This document shows positions 5,145 to 6,993 of a DNA stretch of 6,993 nt, piece after piece. The stretch is from Candidatus Poribacteria bacterium (GTDB taxonomy: Bacteria > Poribacteria > WGA-4E > UBA9662). The DNA is taken from NCBI GenBank assembly GCA_002729015.1, contig PBVO01000014.1, positions 1-6,993 on the forward strand. Reading direction: 5' to 3'. Position numbers and translations under genes: made by a program. How positions within the stretch are numbered: the stretch's first letter is position 1; each line of letters starts with the position of its first letter. The notes beneath the pieces are model-generated. The model was not told the origin of the DNA and searched no databases. It saw only the letters and a list, made by a program, of their open reading frames with translations.

Positions 5145-6191
5145 TTATGAATACCTCACAAATAAAGATTGAAGGGTGTAGACCCAAGCTCCACCAGAAT
5201 TGCCAGAATAACCAGTATTGCCCATCAATCGCCAAGAGCCACTTGGTCTGTTAGTGGAAGAATATCCCACTGCTCCACTTGTCCAACTAAAGTTGTTTGC
5301 GGGATAAAGATTGCTTGAACTGGTTGTGGCACCTGCGTTTTGCGCCCCTGCACCTGACCAATACATAAAACCATAAGACCCAACGGAATTATAAGATGTG
5401 CTTGGCGTTCCAGATGGTCCTGTCGGTCCTGTCGGTCCTGTTCCACCCGAAGGTCCAGTCGGTCCAGTCGGTCCAGTTGGCCCTGTCGGTCCAGTGCTTC
5501 CATTTGAGCCATTCGATCCTGCGGGTCCAGTGGGTCCTGTCGGCCCTGTTGGTCCAGTACCTCCGTCACTGCCATCACTACCTGATGGTCCTGTTGGGCC
5601 AGTGGGTCCAGTTGGTCCAGTTGGTCCTGCAAGTGAAGCGTTAGTAATAGTTGCTTTTTTAAGACCACCACTTGTTATAACTGGTATAACATCTGAGCCT
5701 GATATGCTTGTTTCAGTTGATAAGGCATTTATTGCTGTAGCAGTTACATCTGCACTAGCTGAAACACCGTCAAGTTTAGTTCCATCAGTTGCTACGTTTC
5801 TGCCATCTACATTTCCAGAAACAACAATATTTCCAGTAATTTCTACACCGCCTGCCGCCGCTACAATTTTAGTTGCGCCACCCGATTGTAGTTTTCCAAA
5901 ATCATCAGCTAAAGAACTAATAAAAACTTTTGCATTACCGCCTAATGTTATAGCACTACCGCCACCGCTGCTTTCGCTTGGAGTTCTGGTAAGGGAAGTG
6001 CCGCTAGAGCTATAGGTTCCTGTGCCTATTTCCCAGTTTGTACCTTCCTCAATAACGTATGTAACAACATCGCCATTTGAAACGCCTGCATCAGCAAAAG
6101 TCTGAAAACCAGTGTCAGCCGTTGTTAGCGTCATGGTTCCAGTACCAGTAGTGCTTGTGTTCATCTTGGCTCTGTTAAATAGTTTTGCCAT
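5145..6191 (-). CDS. Collagen-like phage tail fibre protein
   Basis: This gene encodes 348 residues from the ATG at 6191, with AGGAG (6202-6198) 6 nt upstream. Residues 1-100 form a fibre-attachment domain frequent in marine phages: [47 protein letters not shown], and ISSLADDF at the end. Residues 105-188 contain [20 protein letters not shown] and ATDGTKLDG, a common fibre shaft motif. Residues 189-263 are 25 uninterrupted Gly-X-Y triplets, 13 of them Gly-Pro-Thr, expected to make a collagen triple helix. Residues 264-348 form a compact Gly/Ser/aromatic tip containing [24 protein letters not shown] and the terminal LFVRYS, resembling the C-terminal head shared by many marine phage fibres and probably the receptor-binding end. 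Proline is almost only in the X position. The following chaperone-like gene probably assists its assembly. Confidence 0.85.
   Translation of the reverse strand: MAKLFNRAKMNTSTTGTGTMTLTTADTGFQTFADAGVSNGDVVTYVIEEGTNWEIGTGTYSSSGTSLTRTPSESSGGGSAITLGGNAKVFISSLADDFGKLQSGGATKIVAAAGGVEITGNIVVSGNVDGRNVATDGTKLDGVSASADVTATAINALSTETSISGSDVIPVITSGGLKKATITNASLAGPTGPTGPTGPTGPSGSDGSDGGTGPTGPTGPTGPAGSNGSNGSTGPTGPTGPTGPTGPSGGTGPTGPTGPSGTPSTSYNSVGSYGFMYWSGAGAQNAGATTSSSNLYPANNFSWTSGAVGYSSTNRPSGSWRLMGNTGYSGNSGGAWVYTLQSLFVRYS
5403..5627 (-). repeat. Collagen-like Gly-X-Y coding repeat, 25 triplets on a 9-bp period
   Basis: The segment encodes residues 189-263 without interruption. It contains 13 GPT, 3 GPS, 1 GPA, 2 GSD, 2 GSN, 2 GGT, 1 GST and 1 final GTP. 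The DNA is a 9-bp repeat close to GGTCCNGTN on the plus strand, grouped into GPT blocks separated by polar Ser/Asp/Asn triplets. Because every unit is a multiple of 3 bp, gain or loss of units would change helix length without breaking the frame. Confidence 0.92.
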
Positions 6192-6197
6192 GATGCG

Positions 6198-6202
6198 CTC
6201 CT
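6198..6202 (-). promoter_or_regulatory. Strong ribosome binding site for the collagen-like fibre gene
   Basis: AGGAG on the minus strand lies 6 nt before the ATG at 6191, in the 12-nt gap after the preceding TAG. It supports the start used here. Confidence 0.75.
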
Positions 6203-6203
6203 A

Positions 6204-6635
6204 CTAAGTAAGTGTTAATAGCCCGTTAGTACCGATGTCGATTGTAAACGTGTCACCATCATTAAGCGTTAATGACGAACCGTAATCGTAATATCCTACT
6301 ATTGGATCAGCGGGTGAAGTTGGCGTATCGTTATAAATAACAACATATCTAAAAGCGGCAACAGAACCGCCAGAAGCAGTCAAAACTTTATCGTCAGCCG
6401 ATAACTTATAAACACCACCTGTTTGGGTACTGGTTACGTTTGCCAATGTTCTATCGGAAAGATTTGTATACGATATTTCTGAACAATTAGCCAATACACC
6501 GTTTCCATCTGTTACGACACTTGTGCCAGATGTTGGGTCAGTGTTAGAAAGCGCAACTTTAAACGTGTCAGCGTTCATGTCCATCGCGTTCGCTAGATTG
6601 ACCACAAAGTCATTTACTTTAGTAAAACTTGCCAT
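6204..6635 (-). CDS. Conserved marine-phage virion protein, about 143 residues
   Basis: This gene encodes 143 residues from an ATG that directly follows the adaptor stop (TAAATG). Its ribosome binding site lies within the last codons of the adaptor gene. The sequence has the hallmarks of a family I recognise from many phage genomes: an N-terminal helix (FTKVNDFVVNLANAMD), then FKVALSNTDPTSGT (25-38), EISYTNLSDRTL (53-64), and a strongly conserved FRYVVIYNDTPTSPADP (95-111) followed by IVGYYDYGSSLTLNDGDTF. It ends with GTNGLLTLT, predicted as strands. There is no signal peptide or membrane segment. The family is generally called a hypothetical or structural protein and often sits beside adaptor and fibre genes. 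A role in the tail or as a connector or decoration component is inferred from position only. Confidence 0.75.
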   Translation of the reverse strand: MASFTKVNDFVVNLANAMDMNADTFKVALSNTDPTSGTSVVTDGNGVLANCSEISYTNLSDRTLANVTSTQTGGVYKLSADDKVLTASGGSVAAFRYVVIYNDTPTSPADPIVGYYDYGSSLTLNDGDTFTIDIGTNGLLTLT

Positions 6636-6993
6636 TTAATAGCTCCTAATTTGTATTCTACGACCCGAACCTGATGTTCTAGCTCGCTCTCCTTCTAAAT
6701 TTATAGCAGAAACTGCATTTAGATACAATGTATTCCAGACTGCTACTCTCTGGTCTTCTTGTAAATATGGCGAACTATGAAGCAATGACCCATACAAATA
6801 CGCATCAGGGTAATTTGTTAAAAGCCAATTCGTGTTGTTTGCAGCTAAATCAGGTATGTTTTCGTAATATACTAATTCCACCACATAATCAGCATCTGGC
6901 GTTGGAAATAACTCGAAAGATCCATCAACAACTGCGTAAAACTCGGGTCGTCCCAGTGCATCAGAATTATCCATACGCAATTTAGAAATAGCA
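6636..6993 (-). CDS. SU10-like tail adaptor protein, 5' part beyond the window
   Basis: The frame is open from the right edge, giving 118 visible residues. A TTG at 6980 and an ATG at 6974 are in frame, but the frame continues upstream as A-I-S-K-L-R-M-D-N, so the true start is outside the window. The visible C-terminal part has GRPEFYAVVDGSFELFPTPD, then VELVYYENIPDL, NTNWLLTNYPDAYLYGSLL, SSPYLQEDQRVAVWNTLY and the basic tail GSGRRIQIRSY. This order (small beta hairpin with P-x-P-D, the NWLLTN-PD-YLYG-LL helix, a D-x-R-x-x-x-W helix) is typical of SU10-type adaptors, which form the ring under the portal joining head to tail. The position at the head end of a tail gene block agrees. Adaptors of unrelated tailed phages share little sequence, so assignment rests on this motif set. 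Confidence 0.78.
   Translation of the reverse strand, partial: AISKLRMDNSDALGRPEFYAVVDGSFELFPTPDADYVVELVYYENIPDLAANNTNWLLTNYPDAYLYGSLLHSSPYLQEDQRVAVWNTLYLNAVSAINLEGERARTSGSGRRIQIRSY
6643..6647 (-). promoter_or_regulatory. Ribosome binding site embedded in the end of the adaptor gene
   Basis: AGGAG on the minus strand lies 7 nt before the ATG at 6635. It encodes part of the adaptor's final Arg-Ser codons, so the two genes share sequence function and are probably translated in step. Confidence 0.75.

Noticed and set aside
5225..5671. Alternate minus-strand frame across the fibre gene (Gln/Asp/Leu-rich repeats)
   Set aside because: Out-of-frame reading of the same 9-bp repeat; no independent start signal and no recognisable domain.
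5398..6015. Plus-strand 205-codon frame rich in GPVGPVG that looks like a second collagen-like gene
   Set aside because: It is the antisense of the collagen tract: the 9-bp GGTCC-based repeat is nearly self-complementary for Gly-Pro codons, so the opposite strand also reads Gly-Pro-Val. It lies fully within a well-supported minus-strand gene and has no family-like ends.
6974..6980. TTG at 6980 or ATG at 6974 as the true start of the adaptor
   Set aside because: The frame continues open upstream to the window edge and the visible part is only the C-terminal portion of an SU10-like adaptor, so the start lies outside the window.

Overview
The window looks like part of the virion-structure module of a tailed double-stranded DNA phage, most likely a short-tailed (podovirus-like) marine phage infecting a Gram-negative bacterium. 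The basis is the gene content: an SU10-type tail adaptor, a nozzle or 'DNA stabilisation' type protein, and several fibre proteins whose N- and C-termini I recognise from uncultured marine phages. The composition is moderately AT-rich (low-40s % G+C by eye, not computed). No host gene, integrase, tRNA, insertion sequence or CRISPR array is visible, and the exact host cannot be read from this segment.

All ten genes lie on the minus strand, so the transcript runs from right to left. In transcription order they are: (1) the 3' part of an SU10-like adaptor, cut by the right edge (6636-6993); (2) a ~143-residue virion protein of a marine-phage family (6204-6635); (3) a collagen-like tail fibre with 25 uninterrupted Gly-X-Y triplets (5145-6191); (4) a tail-assembly-chaperone-like protein of the PF16778 type (4728-5144); (5) a 2-oxoglutarate/Fe(II) dioxygenase with an intact HxD...H...R set (4180-4731); (6) a protein built from eight ~22-residue repeats (3543-4166); (7) a fibre protein with four 13-residue TAAELN-type repeats (2990-3511); (8) a second fibre or adhesin-like protein with a duplicated N-terminal segment (2148-2987); (9) a large nozzle/stabilisation-like tail protein carrying an inserted cupredoxin-like domain (317-2146); (10) the start of a small tail-associated protein cut by the left edge (1-317).

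The genes are packed almost end to end. Junctions are 1-4 nt overlaps, direct abutments or gaps of 2-31 nt, and several ribosome binding sites sit inside the end of the preceding gene. I see no terminator or convincing promoter, so the block is probably one late operon with translational coupling. No stretch over 300 bases lacks a gene.

Together the genes would build the portal-proximal tail (adaptor, nozzle) and decorate it with several different fibres. The two most unusual elements are the oxygenase encoded one gene downstream of a collagen-like fibre, which could be a modifying enzyme and its substrate, and the potential type-1 copper site inserted in a tail structural protein. Both functions are inferences. 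Family assignments come from reading motifs and remembering related sequences, not from a database search.
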